A DNA stretch of 64,000 nt from Brachypterus glaber (taxonomy: Eukaryota > Arthropoda > Insecta > Coleoptera > Kateretidae), in NCBI GenBank assembly GCA_958510825.1, contig OY294050.1, forward strand, positions 3,511,340-3,575,339, in the 5' to 3' direction. Each line of letters begins with the position of its first letter. The stretch's first letter is position 1. A program made the translations under genes and the position numbers. The notes beneath the pieces were generated by a model. That model had not been told where the DNA came from and searched no databases. It saw only the letters and a list, made by a program, of their open reading frames with translations. Below are positions 32,069-42,850 of this stretch, piece after piece.

Positions 32069-33261
32069 TACAATACTAAAAAATATCTTTGTGTACTACC
32101 TGGTTTAGTTTTTTAAAATAAATTCAAAAACCGAAAGGGTCTTGTGGTAAGCCATTTATTATTTTTAACGAATACTAAAGATACTTCTTTATAAAAACAA
32201 AATTAAAGTGTCTTTTTATTGGTGTTTAAAATTAAATAATGTTCAGTAACAGTAAAAGTAACAACCTAACTTTACTTCTTTTATATAAATATATTCTTTT
32301 AAGTAAAGTTTATTTTATAGTAACTTCTTTCAAAGTTCTTGGTCGGTTTCCGTTTCTTGCATTAAAAGAAATACTTGTTTTGAATTTTTTTTAACTTCTG
32401 CCAACTGTTACATAACTACACTAAAAAAATATTTATTTTTTATTTCGAAAAAAACTACAAAAAATACTCTATGGGGAATGGCGCCACCCTGATAATTACT
32501 TTAAAATAAACTTGTTAGGTTTAAATTAAACTTTGACCAAATAAAAATAGTACAAATTTTTCTAGCAAAAAAACTTTGAAAGTTGAGGTATTTCCCGACA
32601 ATTCGGATTAACTACGTATATAAATAAGATGAAAATCATGATAATGGGGGAAGTCCCCCACACCTTAGGATGGCGCTATTTTCCCTACTCACCCCTACAT
32701 AGTAACTTTTTATCAAAAGTCTATCAGGTGTATTTTTTTATAAACTAGTGAGATTTTATCAGTGTATTTTGAAAGTAAAAAATCCATTTTGACTCAATTT
32801 AACAATAAATTAAACACAATTTGGTTGACAATTGTATTCTATTTTTGAATTTCATGACTTTAGTCAGTTTTCTACATATTTTATCGTAAATAAATCTCAA
32901 TTCGAATTTGATTTATTGATCCAACCCATTTTATAAAGGAAGCCATATAATTTATATAAAACGTTATGACGTTATGACGTTACCTTTGCAGATTTTTTCC
33001 ACTTAAATACATACAAAGACAAAATACAATTTTTCTATTTATATTTAAAGATGTATTTTATATTGTTTTCAGTCAAAATACATATAAAATATACAACGCA
33101 ATAAAAATATTAAAAAAAAAAAACTTAAAAACAATTTTTATCTTTCACAATTAGTGGAGAAATCGAAAAAAATATGTCGTCTGTCAGTCTGTCAATCTGT
33201 CACGATAAGTTTTAACCACTAGTATGATATAATAATATTAATAATATATATTTAGGTTATA
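32069..33261. other. Unassigned AT-rich stretch
   Basis: No gene or clear repeat seen. Confidence 0.3.
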
Positions 33262-33513
33262 CACACAGAAAAATATTATCTTAAATCAAGAATGTGTGAT
33301 TTGGATATAACGAAAAGAAAATATTTTCTTTTAAAGCAAAATTTTGCTTTAAATATGAAAGGATAAGAGTATGGCATGCTTAAAAGAAGAATATTTTCTC
33401 AAATATGAAATGGTATGCTTATAAGAAGAATATATTCTCTTAAAAGAAGAATATATTTTCTTCGTTATATACAAATCAAACATTCTTGATTTAAGAAAAT
33501 ATTTTTCTGTGTG
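33262..33513. mobile_element. Palindromic MITE, CACACAGAAAAATATT ends
   Basis: Both ends read CACACAGAAAAATATT inward, with TA on both sides. The arms continue with AATCAAGAATGT / ACATTCTTGATT. The centre is repeats of AGAAGAATATATTCTC. Confidence 0.85.
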
Positions 33514-33539
33514 TAGATATTTAAAATTAAATATACAGA

Positions 33540-33805
33540 CATAGAAAAAACGGATTCCTTGAACCAAGGACAGGTGTCTTTGGATATGTTCAAAGCCATA
33601 TTCTCTTGTTTCAAGGCTGGCATTTTCTTGAACCAAAGTCAATGTCCTTGAATAAAGAGCGCGGATTTTAATTCCAAACCCTGTGCTCTTCATTCAAAAA
33701 CATTGACTTTGGTTCAAGAAAATTCCAGCCTTGAAACAAGAGAATATGGCTTTAAACATATACAAAGACACGTGTCCTTGGTTCAAGGAATCTGTTTTTT
33801 CTATG
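33540..33805. mobile_element. Palindromic MITE, CATAGAAAAAACGGATTCC ends
   Basis: Left CATAGAAAAAACGGATTCCT and TGAACCAAGGACA mirrored at the right. Inner blocks GCCATATTCTCTTGTTTCAA and CAAAGTCAATG are also mirrored. Lies only 26 bp from the preceding MITE. A 114-codon minus-strand frame spanning both is an artefact. Confidence 0.85.
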
Positions 33806-34208
33806 GATAGTAAAAAATAGAAAATTTGCAATTTTTTCGAAGGCACCGAATCTCTAGGTGTTTGGTACTTTTAACTCTTTCTGTATATATTTTCGAAATT
33901 CGTATTAAATTTTTAAGATACATTTACAAATATTAAAATCACTTTGGCCCAGACTCGTCTAAAAGATTAAAACGCGAATCCGGAGATATTCTCTATTTTC
34001 TCACATTTATATTCCATAATTTATCATCTCACCCCGTTAAGATTATGACAAAATACGTAAGATGACAAAATTATTAATAATAAATATATTTACATTGCAA
34101 GAGTGATTTCTAATGAATCTTTTTATATTAAATCTTCTATATTAATCAAGATTTTTGTCACTTTAGAAAAGGAAAATGGCTGGTGTCAATATTTAAGTAA
34201 ACGGCAAC
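33806..34208. other. Unassigned
   Basis: AT-rich; nothing recognised. Confidence 0.3.
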
Positions 34209-34223
34209 GATTGCCATATAGAT

Positions 34224-34686
34224 AGATAGACCGAAGACACACTACCACATTCCTCTGATTAAGAAGTGGCCACTGCCTGACCAAGTCCCACCTCAACCGC
34301 ATAAACTTAGAACCAAGCCCGAGTGCAGTTGTTGAGCCCATTTTAACAAAATTAACATATTTTATGCCCAATTAAGTAAACTTATTGCTAATCCCATTAG
34401 CACCACACAAATTCTAAGCAACACCACGCATGAAGTATCCAAGCAGTAGTAGAGTATCTTGACTCCATTGATGTAGTGCTTTAGCTTATTTTGCAATCAC
34501 TCCCCTTCCAAGAACCCCCAATTAACCCCGTTAACCCTTCCCTAAAGGTACCAACATTAAGAAGAAAAAGAAGACAACTATCGAAGAAACACAGAATTTT
34601 ACTCACCCCGGATCCCAACGTCACCCATAACCATACCACTGGTCGATATGGTCTGACGGCCAAGGCCAAAAAAAAGGAAAGAAAAA
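34224..34686 (+). mobile_element. Retroposon (probable LINE 3' end) with 15-bp target duplication
   Basis: GATTGCCATATAGAT (34209-34223) recurs as GATTGTCATATAGAT (34687-34701), one mismatch. The insert ends in an A-rich tail (AAAAAAAAGGAAAGAAAAA). A frame at about 34491-34686 is open and basic near its end (LRRKRRQLSKKH, GRYGLTAKAKKKERKR), like the C-terminal or 3' region of some arthropod LINEs, but the clade is not identifiable. Much less AT-rich than the flanks. Confidence 0.65.
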
Positions 34687-34703
34687 GATTGTCATATAGA
34701 TCT

Positions 34704-34739
34704 ATAAAAAAAAGTACTACATGTAGTACTTTTTTTTAT
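34704..34739. repeat. Perfect 36-bp palindrome
   Basis: A8, GTACTACATGTAGTAC, T8, extended by two pairs outside. Positioned three bases after the retroposon's target duplication. Confidence 0.9.
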
Positions 34740-35460
34740 TGCTCTGTACCAAGTGCCGATGTAAAAATCTCTTTATAGATGTGCCAGCGTATATAAATTC
34801 TCATAAATTTTGTAATAGTTGACTTATTGAATATTGAATATTCTTTAGGAACTTATAAATTTATGATGTTTTGCTAAAAACGTATACATGTTTAAGGAAA
34901 TTTATTTATGTACAGGTGGATTTAATATTCTATATAACAGTTTATCGATTTTAAATGTTCGAGTTTTCTTATATAAACTATAAAGCCATTCAATAACTTA
35001 TTCATAGACAAATATAAAATTGGCTTTAACATTTAATACCTTACTTACTCTTTACATAATTAGTAAAAGTGGTATACGATGCTTTTGAAATTTCCAAAAT
35101 CATCAAAAATATACGAGTTTACGACGCGTAGTTGAACTCGCGGCGGACATAATTAAATGTTCACAAACATTTTACGAATTGACTACTATACTAAACTATT
35201 ATTCGCCGTAATTCTACATAATATTATATAGATTGACACAAGGTAAGTAAGCTAAAATGGGGAGGTAGCAGTGAAAAACGCTGCGAGAGAATCGAATTTA
35301 ACGTGATTATGTTTTTATTTAGATTTTGTATTCAAGTAATTTTTTCTCGTTTGTTGCTGTATTCTTTCAATAGCTTTAAAACCGTGTGTCAAAAAATATA
35401 TAATGACTTCTTCATAATTATAATTTTACCAAAAATTTAAATGTCAATGTCAAATGTCAA
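34740..35460. other. Unassigned
   Basis: AT-rich; nothing recognised apart from an AGTGCCGATGT motif at 34751, also part of the 8074 and 42500 hairpins. Confidence 0.3.
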
Positions 35461-35755
35461 TTAATAGTATATTGCGCACCGAGTACACGAACCTAGTTTT
35501 TAGTTTTGCACAGCTGAGTAAAAAAATCACTCGATGACCACTAAAATGGTTTGCGTCGAGGTGCGTATACTATTTTTCCTACAATCTAACACCTAAACCT
35601 CAAAAAAACGCAAAAATTATCTTAAAATTAGTAAGTCAATTTAAGGTTATGTGTTTGACGTTTATTAATTTTCTGACAGCAGATATGTAAAATCAGCTGA
35701 CTGTCATAGGAAACGGGTGGGAAATAGGCACTAACTAGGTCGTAGGAAAAATTAT
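35461..35755 (+). repeat. Dispersed repeat, GCACCGAGTACACGAACCTA family, copy 2
   Basis: Aligns with 19638-19915 over its length, with a roughly 45-bp insertion after GTGCGTATACTAT. Confidence 0.7.
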
Positions 35756-36330
35756 ATAACTTGTTAATTTAAAAAAATGTTGTATTTTTATCGTTCATAA
35801 TACATAATTTTATAAAAATATAAACAAGCATTAATGCATGAATGCAATTATATTTTAATTATTACAAAAAAATATAAAAGCGGCATGTAATTAACACGTG
35901 TTGATAAAATAATAAAAACTTTCATGTAATGTAAATAAAATTTGCTCTCTACTCCTGTTGATATGAATTTAAATAAACTTTATAAATAGTAAACTTTGCG
36001 AAATTTTAAATATACATACAAAAGTGCTTCATTTTAAAATTTATCTCAAAGTTCTAAAGCAATATCTAATATAAAATGCAAATGAAGTCATTTACACGTA
36101 CCCTCAATTGCGAAAACCTAGTTTAAAAAAGGCCTTTTTAAATATTTATAAAATCTACCAGCTTATGACCATAACACGGATTTACGCGGCCTTTTGTGCT
36201 CATTTTTTCGCCACTGCACAAAAAACGATGCAAAGTTAAATTTATGATTCAGCGCCATTTAAAACTAACGTAAGATAGATAATTAAATTTTTAGAAATAT
36301 GAAAAGTAGGTACTTGAGTAACTAAAAATA
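35756..36330. other. Unassigned AT-rich stretch
   Basis: Nothing recognised. Confidence 0.3.
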
Positions 36331-36420
36331 GTATATTGTTTTACTAAGAGGAAAAGTGAAGTTTTTTTTACTAGTCTGTAGAATTTACGGACGACGCGAA
36401 GCGGAGTAAAAAAAAGCACT
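36331..36420 (+). repeat. Dispersed repeat, TTTACGGACGACGCGAAGCG, copy 2
   Basis: Same unit and orientation as 14842-14925. Confidence 0.6.
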
Positions 36421-36504
36421 ATTTTAGATTTTAAGCTTTCACGGCCATTAAGATATAAAGAACTTTCACTTTCGGGTTTAGACCGTGTTAATGGATTTTC
36501 ACTT

Positions 36505-36546
36505 TCCGACGTTTCGTCTCTTACTACTAGAGACATCTTCAGGGAT
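36505..36546 (-). ncRNA. Hammerhead-like motif, Penelope end (minus copy)
   Basis: Complement of 37525-37568: CTGAAGA at 36536-36542, GAAAC at 36511-36515, GTC at 36508-36510 (all minus strand), with the GTCTC/GAGAC stem between. Confidence 0.5.
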
Positions 36547-36585
36547 TAGTCTGAAACTAAGTTTCGAATCAACTTGTGTCACTAT

Positions 36586-37190
36586 TTATGACGAGTTGTG
36601 GTTATTCACCCGTGACGAGGTTTTTCCTATCAAAGACTTCCATATTGCAGGTAAGTGGTAACCAGTGTCCCGATTGATATTGTTAGGATGCTTGATGATT
36701 TCTATCGGTTCCCGTATCTTCCTTGGCATTTTTCTGTTTTCTGTTAATATTTGTTTTGTTTCAGACAAATTGATTTTATGACCTGTTTCATGTACATGTT
36801 CGGCTACTGCCGATAAGGAAATTTGTTTCTTTCTTATATTGCGCTCATGCTCTTGAAGTCTTGTAGAAATTTTTCTCTTAGTTTCACCTATGTAAACCGT
36901 ACCACAGGAGCAGGGTATTTTATATACGCCTTCTGAACTCAGGGGTATTTTGTCTTTTGTTGAAGTCAAACATTGACCTAATTTTTGGTTGGACCGAAAT
37001 ATAGGCTTAATATTTGACTTCTCAAAAGTTTACCTATTTTATCCGCTTACATAGGGAAGTATAACTTGTGTCTGTCTGTCATTGTTACTATTGTCCTGTT
37101 GTTTGGGTCTGGGATTTCTGTATTTGTATATGGTCTTATTAATGTCTTTTTTGGTATAACCGTTCATGGTCAAGGCTTTGGTTAGTTTAG
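36586..37190 (-). pseudogene. Penelope-like RT C-terminus with GIY-YIG endonuclease
   Basis: The 127-codon frame 36586-36969 has the GIY-YIG core VYKIPCSCGTVYIGETKR, then the STRLQEHERN helix and the AEHVHETGH segment. Upstream on the same strand (36970-37190) the thumb-proximal linker is recognisable (TKKDINKTIYKYRNP, then ILPYVSG) but is broken by stop codons and frame changes near 37020-37060. The RT catalytic domain is absent, so the copy is 5'-truncated and inactive. The family uses RT plus this endonuclease to insert into chromosomes. Confidence 0.85.
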
Positions 37191-37198
37191 AAAAAAAA

Positions 37199-37484
37199 AA
37201 TTTCTACAAGACTTCAAGAGCATGAGCGCAATATAAGAAAGAAACAAATTTCCTTATCGGCAGTAGCCGAACATGTACATGAAACAGGTCATAAAATCAA
37301 TTTGTCTGAAACAAAACAAATATTAACAGAAAACAGAAAAATGCCAAGGAAGATACGGGAATCGATAGAAATCATCAAGCATCCTAACAATATCAATCGG
37401 GACACTGGTTACCACTTACCTGCAATATGGAAGTCTTTGATAGGAAAAACCTCGTCACGGGTGAATAACCACAACTCGTCATAA
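37199..37484 (+). pseudogene. Penelope-like GIY-YIG endonuclease, C-terminal part
   Basis: About 95 codons from ISTRLQEHERN to the same C-terminus as the minus copy, differing at a few residues (one visible proline-to-serine change). It begins in the middle of the endonuclease, so the GIY and YIG strands are missing. Confidence 0.85.
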
Positions 37485-37524
37485 ATAGTGACACAAGTTG
37501 ATTCGAAACTTAGTTTCAGACTAA

Positions 37525-37568
37525 TCCCTGAAGATGTCTCTAGTAGTAAGAGACGAAACGTCGGAAAG
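37525..37568 (+). ncRNA. Hammerhead-like motif, Penelope end (plus copy)
   Basis: CTGAAGA (37528-37534), one extra T, stem GTCTC/GAGAC (37536-37540, 37550-37554) with a 9-nt loop, GAAAC (37555-37559) and GTC (37560-37562). Flanking TCC/GGA can form a short stem I. Stem III is minimal (AC/GU with no loop), so folding would need a dimer. Hammerheads are known in Penelope-like elements; the extra T makes this one non-standard. Confidence 0.55.
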
Positions 37569-37583
37569 TGAAAATCCATTATA

Positions 37584-37921
37584 TATATATATTTTTTTAA
37601 TATTAATTTTTGAATTTAATTTATTCAGTTATAAAGTATGTTTTTTTTATTAAAATAGGCCAATAAAACCCTTTCGAAATAAACTTGAACCTTCCTTAGC
37701 TCATTTTAAATTTTTTTCGTAGGCTAAATCGTACACTTTTCGTGATTTCGATGGTAACTTGTTTAATGTAGCATTTGCAATTGCGGAGAGATTTGTAGGT
37801 GTATAAACCATATATTCTTCTTCTTCTTCAATCATTTTTAATCAATTTCACACAAGGTTTTTGCACAGAATCTCGAGTCAACCCCTGTTTACATAATAAA
37901 CAAACAAGTTTGAAGTATGGC
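37584..37921. other. Unassigned
   Basis: AT-rich; nothing recognised. Confidence 0.3.
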
Positions 37922-38087
37922 TGTCATCAAAGTCAAAGAGTGCTGCCGCCAGTGGTGGTTTTGCTAACTAACTTTTTTTTTACGGCGTACAACAATGAAC
38001 CCATTTTTTTACTGTAAAAAAATAGATCACTTCTAACTAGTGTGTTCAGTTATAAAATATGAACATTTTAGTACGCTTGAAGAAAAA
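37922..38087 (+). repeat. 160-bp direct repeat, copy 2
   Basis: Same orientation as 30713-30872. It starts at the same TCATCAAAGTC position and ends at CGCTTGAAGAA. Confidence 0.75.
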
Positions 38088-38182
38088 GGTCTTATTTTTT
38101 TAATCCGTACTCTTTATCACTTTTTAGTTAAATTAATAAGCATACTTTCAGTTTCATCTTACACGGGGAAAACAGTTACACG

Positions 38183-38530
38183 GTGTGATCCAAAAGTCAC
38201 CCTTTCTCTTAACTGTTGAACGAGTTGAGATATCGACTTTAAATTTAAAACACAAAAATAAGACATGACTTAATGAATGAACAAACTACCTTTTAACATA
38301 AGAGCATGGGCGTATGTGAGGTATTTTTTGAATAAAAAGGGGGTCATTTTACAAGAAATTTTTATGAAAATTCCCATTTTTAGGCCTTTTTCAAAACCCC
38401 AAAAATATGTCCAAAAGAAAAACAATATATATGGTCAAATAGAGAATTTTAAAAGCTCTAAAATGATGTGTCACACGACCCCCTTTCTAGTAATAATGAA
38501 ATTGCCCCCATGCCCCCTGCCCACGCTTTA
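38183..38530. mobile_element. Diverged copy of the CAGAGCAGTCC palindromic element
   Basis: GATCCAAAAGTCACCCTTTC, CGAGTTGAGATATCGACTTT and, at the far side, CACACGACCCCCTTTC and TGCCCCCATGCCCCCTGCCC follow the order of 52376-53096, but the outermost right end is missing. Confidence 0.65.
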
Positions 38531-39295
38531 AAAGTTGAAATTTAAGGCTAAAATATATTATTGAAATAACCATTTATCCTAAACAGCAACTCTGATTAAA
38601 AAATCTAAAAATATTAATACAAAACTTTATTGTTATGTTATATGTTATGTTATTGTTGTATTGTATAACATAATTACGCTATTAATTTCGATAGCGTTCT
38701 GTGCAATGTTGGGAACTGGTTGTATTTGTTACAAGTATTTAGGTGTTTTAGTGTAAATAAATAAATAATTACAAGTTTTTCTCGGTGTATGAAGCCACAG
38801 TGTGTTACGGAAATGTTATCAGTTAATGTAGCAACAAAATGTGGCACAATACACCCGTGCTTTCTGTTCGGATTAACTCGTCACCCCAGAGAATTAATGA
38901 ATGGGGCCCAATGTCTCTATAGATAATTTGCCCCTGCACACAAAAGGCACAAAACAAAGTGTGACCTTTATACACCTAACTTTTCAACATCAACGTCACC
39001 GTAACGTATTTGGGTTGTATGGAGAATATTTTAGTTGTAGGGAATACATAAACTTTACTATAAAATACGACCCTAACAAAACAATACTTTCCATTATAAT
39101 CCAATTTTACAAAAAAAAAATTCTTTTTGCGAAAAACGAAAAAAAAATTGCATTTTTTTTAAACAATAGTTTTTTTTTATTTAACCCCCCATTACTTTTT
39201 AAAACCCTTCTATTCACTTCACTTCCATATATATATGTAGCTATATTTGTCCTCAAATTTGCCAAATGCTTTTTCACCCACTTAGAATAGACTTA
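38531..39295. other. Unassigned
   Basis: Contains short TTATGTTATATG repeats near 38630 and several A/T homopolymers; a 129-codon frame at 38901-39290 is low-complexity and not convincing. Confidence 0.3.
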
Positions 39296-39850
39296 GAGAG
39301 CTGAAATTTGGTATACATGCTTATCTGCCCTAACAAAATAATTTAATATAAAATATCAAAAACCTTTTTTTATCCACGAGAGTTAATTTAAAATTAAAAT
39401 TGGGTTACGTACTCATCCCGTAATACTAAAATTTTACTATAAAAAAAACAACCGTCAACCCCCCCCCCCCATCACCCCCCATGCGGCTAACTGAAATTTG
39501 GTACACATGATTTTATACCCTAACAAAATAATTAAATATAAAATTTACCCCCCCAACCCCCCCCCCACTCATACAATATCAATAATATTTGTATTAATAA
39601 ATAACATAACTAAAAAACTTGAAAGTAAAATTATATAAAAACAAGTTTTTAAAGTTAAAACCCTTCTATTAATTATATACAATTTCAAAAACTTTTCTTA
39701 TTAATTAACCCCCCTTCCCCAACATAGCACATGCGGCTAAATTAAACTCCTTTTACCCACTTGACAGCTAAAGTTCGGTACATATGCTTATATCCGGTGA
39801 CAATATAATTTTACATAAAATCTCTGTTTCACTCCCGGGTTGCTTCACAC
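39296..39850 (+). repeat. Degenerate tandem repeat with C-tracts
   Basis: A CTGAAATTTGGTAYACATG-like block followed by CCCTAACAAAATAATT appears at about 39300, 39488 and 39765. Runs of C up to 12 nt lie between. Confidence 0.55.
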
Positions 39851-39882
39851 ATTAATAAATTATAACTAAAAACTTGAAAATA

Positions 39883-40169
39883 AAACTATATAAAAAACAA
39901 GTTTTTAAACTTAAAACCCTTCTATGGATTACGTATTATGTATAACTAAAAAGTAGAAAACAAGATATACCAATTTACAAAAACGAATTTTTTAAAAGAA
40001 GGGTTTTGGAAATGTTGGCAAAAATAAAGAAATCACAAATTCCAAAACCTTTCTTTTAAAAAATTCGTTTTTGTAAATTGGTATATCTTGTTTTCTACTT
40101 TTTAGTTATACATAATACGTAATCAATAGAAGGGTTTTAAATTTAAAAACTTGTTTTTTATATAGTTTT
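39883..40169. mobile_element. 285-bp palindrome
   Basis: The left arm includes ACAAGTTTTTAAACTTAAAA, CCCTTCTAT and AACTAAAAAGTAGAAAACAA; the right arm is its complement. Unpaired centre of about 30 bp near 40020. Lies at the end of the preceding repeat. Confidence 0.8.
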
Positions 40170-40613
40170 TTTAGCTAAAGAGTATCTAATGCCTAAAGCT
40201 AAACTGTTTAACTAAACAATAGTAAACATCCCATATCAATATCTTTGTTAACCGAGAATTTGCGTTTGGAGGCGAAATATCTGACATATATAACATATAT
40301 ACATATTTTTTTATTAAAAAGGGCCCTTTAAAAAACCGAAAAAGAACATAACAAAACAAAAAAATTAAATAAAGCATTTTTTCGGTGTGGTTTTTATAGC
40401 TTACTTAGTTGTTAGGAAAGACAATAGCGATCTTTAGTTCCGTGAGAACTCGTAATGATGTGTAAAAAAATGTTTTTTGCACGATAACTTGCTTATTCTT
40501 TGCCGCTCGATAAAACTTTCGCCATACGAAAATAAAATTAATGTAATTATAAAAAAAAAAACAGGATAACGTCGCTTACGACTAAAAATGTGCTAATCGT
40601 GAAAAATATTCTT
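40170..40613. other. Unassigned
   Basis: Nothing recognised. Confidence 0.3.
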
Positions 40614-40922
40614 TATCCAATACATACAAATAATAAGACAATTACCAGATTTATTTCAAATAGACAAACTCAATAATAACCCCCGCGTGGCTTTTACTTT
40701 ATTGAGTGGATAATTATTTATTTTACCCACTCAACTGTCACTTGTCAAATTATTTTCTTGTAAATGTCATTAAAATTTTTAATAAAAAAAAAATTCCTAA
40801 GCTATTTATTGGATAAAACCTTGTATGCGCTCTCGAAAATTAACCTGCTTGGCTGACGCCTCGCAGGTTAATTTTCTCATGGGTAATATCTTGCTTTACC
40901 CACTAGTACCATAAATAACTAT
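40614..40922 (+). repeat. Dispersed repeat with a GCAGGTTAATTTTC hairpin, copy 2
   Basis: Aligns with 15258-15593, missing about 25 bp before CTCTCGAAAATTAACCTGC. Confidence 0.7.
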
Positions 40923-41073
40923 TATTTTTACTTTTATTTTATTTTTACTATACCACTATATCGTGAGTAGAAATCATCTGCTGGATGCATCCAATCAAAG
41001 TAAGTGTTACGGATATATTTCTCTGGGTATGCGTTAAAACGTTTGTAAGTTATTCTGTCCACAAAAAGATATT

Positions 41074-41711
41074 TTAAGGGGTTTTTCTACCTTTAAATTT
41101 TAAAAATAATCTTTTTAAACATTTTTTTATATAGAAAGAAAAAGATATCATTGTGAAATTTTGTTGGTATGTTTATTTATATTCAAAAAATACAACAAAA
41201 AAATAGATTTTTAAACTGCCATTTTTTGGCCATAAAATATTTTTGAAAAAAATATCAAAAAACGGTGGTCGACATGATTCTGACCGTTTGGATTGACTAA
41301 AAAAAAACATGATATTATTCAGTAATGAAGTTGGTATAGCCCGAACTAAAAGAAGTTTTTTTGGCCAAAAAATAACAAAATGGCGGGCGTTTTTTTAATA
41401 TTTCAAAATTTTGTTGTTTTTTCGCCAAAAAAAAAATCTTCTAGTTCTGACTATAGCCACTTCAATACTGAATAATATCCCCTTTTTTCGGTCCATCCAA
41501 ACGACCGGAATAAGGACGACCATCGTTTTTTGATGTTTTATTCAAAAAGTTTTTATGGCCAAAAGATGACAGTTTAAAAATCTATTTTTCTTTTGTATTT
41601 TTTGAATATAAATAAACATATCAATTTCACAATGATATCGTTTTTCTTTTTATATAAAAAAATGCTTAAAAAAGTATTATTTTATAATTTGAAGCTAGAA
41701 AGACCCCTTAA
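41074..41711. mobile_element. 640-bp palindromic element, TTAAGGGG ends
   Basis: Ends TTAAGGGGTTTTTCTACC / complement ending ACCCCTTAA. Inner mirrored blocks include GATATCATTGTGAAATT, AAACTGCCATTTTTTGGCC and TTCAGTAATGAAGT. The centre near 41385 reads AAAATGGCGGGCG. No gene. Confidence 0.8.
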
Positions 41712-42689
41712 GGCAAGATTCTATTCAAAATTAAATTCAGAACCTACATGTAAGCAACTTTATTCTTCCTAAAAACTAGGTATATTTTACTCTAGTGTGC
41801 TATGCGAAAAATCATTACGCTGACAGGATAACATATTTTCAGGACAATATAGGCAATACTGTACCGAATTCCACTTTGTGAGGATACGCATTCCTTAACC
41901 TGATAAATTATTTTGCTTGTTTACTTCTTATAAATTTGTAATTCGAGTCAGTATTTAGGAATAGCTCCCAAGTCTGCAAGACATAACCAGCTGAACAGTT
42001 GCAAGCACCTTGGCAAAACATCGGCACTAGGCACTAATTTTAAAACGTTATGAAATAGGAAGTGGTGTGAATAGGCAACCATTAATACACCTGTGTGTTG
42101 CATAATTTATTAAAGTTTGAAAGTCTGTATCTCCAAAACGTTCTATTGTAGCAAAATTTTATATAACATTTTTTGTGGGCCTTAAAAGAGCTTTCATTTG
42201 AAATACAATTTTTTGAAATCGGTGTATAAATAAGTGATATGCTAAAAAAACATTTTACTGCGTTAATCGCTAATATCCCGAAAACAATGTATTTTAGGAA
42301 AAAATTGTTTATAACATTTTTTTAGCAATTAAAAAAAATCATATATGTACTAAATTAATATAATATAATAATATTTAACTTAATTTTAACCAAAAAACCC
42401 TAAAAATAGGCGTTTTACCCCCTTACCCCAATCTTTTACCCCCAAAATGTGAAAAAAAGCATGGTGAAAGATTTTGACTTTTTGGCGAAGATTTCAATAC
42501 ATCGGCACTCTTAGTAGTACTAAGTGCCGATGTAATATGTATTCTCTTCCGTTCTTTTGATTAAGTCATGAATTTATTAAATCAATCCATTTTGCGATAT
42601 AATATGCATACACGGGTAGAAATAATTTTTTGATTCAATGACATTTATTTATTTGCGTATAATAAAAACAAGAGTATCTTTTAATGGGT
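41712..42689. other. Unassigned, with a CATCGGCAC hairpin
   Basis: 42440-42540 (AAAGATTTTGACTTTTTGGC, then the ACATCGGCACTCTTAGTAGT hairpin) recurs at 8030-8110. The rest is unrecognised. Confidence 0.4.
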
Positions 42690-42694
42690 GGGTA

Positions 42695-42850
42695 GGTAGT
42701 GGGGGCAGCCATTAAGGCGCATTTAATTCACTAAAGCCTTGGTTCGAATCCCCGCCGTGGAAGAAAAATTTTCATTCATGCGATGAGGCATCGAGACTTG
42801 TGGGCCATTGTACAGTAAGAATGCTCTCTTTGCGGTGTTATCTTGAAATA
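42695..42850 (+). repeat. Possible tRNA-derived SINE fragment
   Basis: GGTTCGAATCC at 42741 fits the internal B box of RNA polymerase III promoters, about 45 bp after a weak A-box-like GCAGCCATTAAGGC. No clover-leaf can be closed with confidence. Confidence 0.35.

Larger units (their letters stand above)
36489..37583. mobile_element. Penelope-like element, two inverted partial copies
   Basis: A minus-strand copy (36489 to about 37195) and a plus-strand copy (37199-37583) share about 385 bp in inverted orientation around a 326-bp spacer that belongs only to the minus copy. Both encode the GIY-YIG endonuclease end and finish in the same hammerhead-like terminal sequence. Inverted and partial tandem copies are typical of Penelope-like retroelements. 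Confidence 0.85.

Noticed and set aside
33349..33693. 114-codon minus-strand frame
   Set aside because: Spans two palindromic MITEs and contains repeated YSSFK-type low-complexity words from the hairpin.
38901..39290. 129-codon plus-strand frame as a gene
   Set aside because: Composed largely of homopolymer-derived Phe, Lys and Leu runs with no domain pattern.
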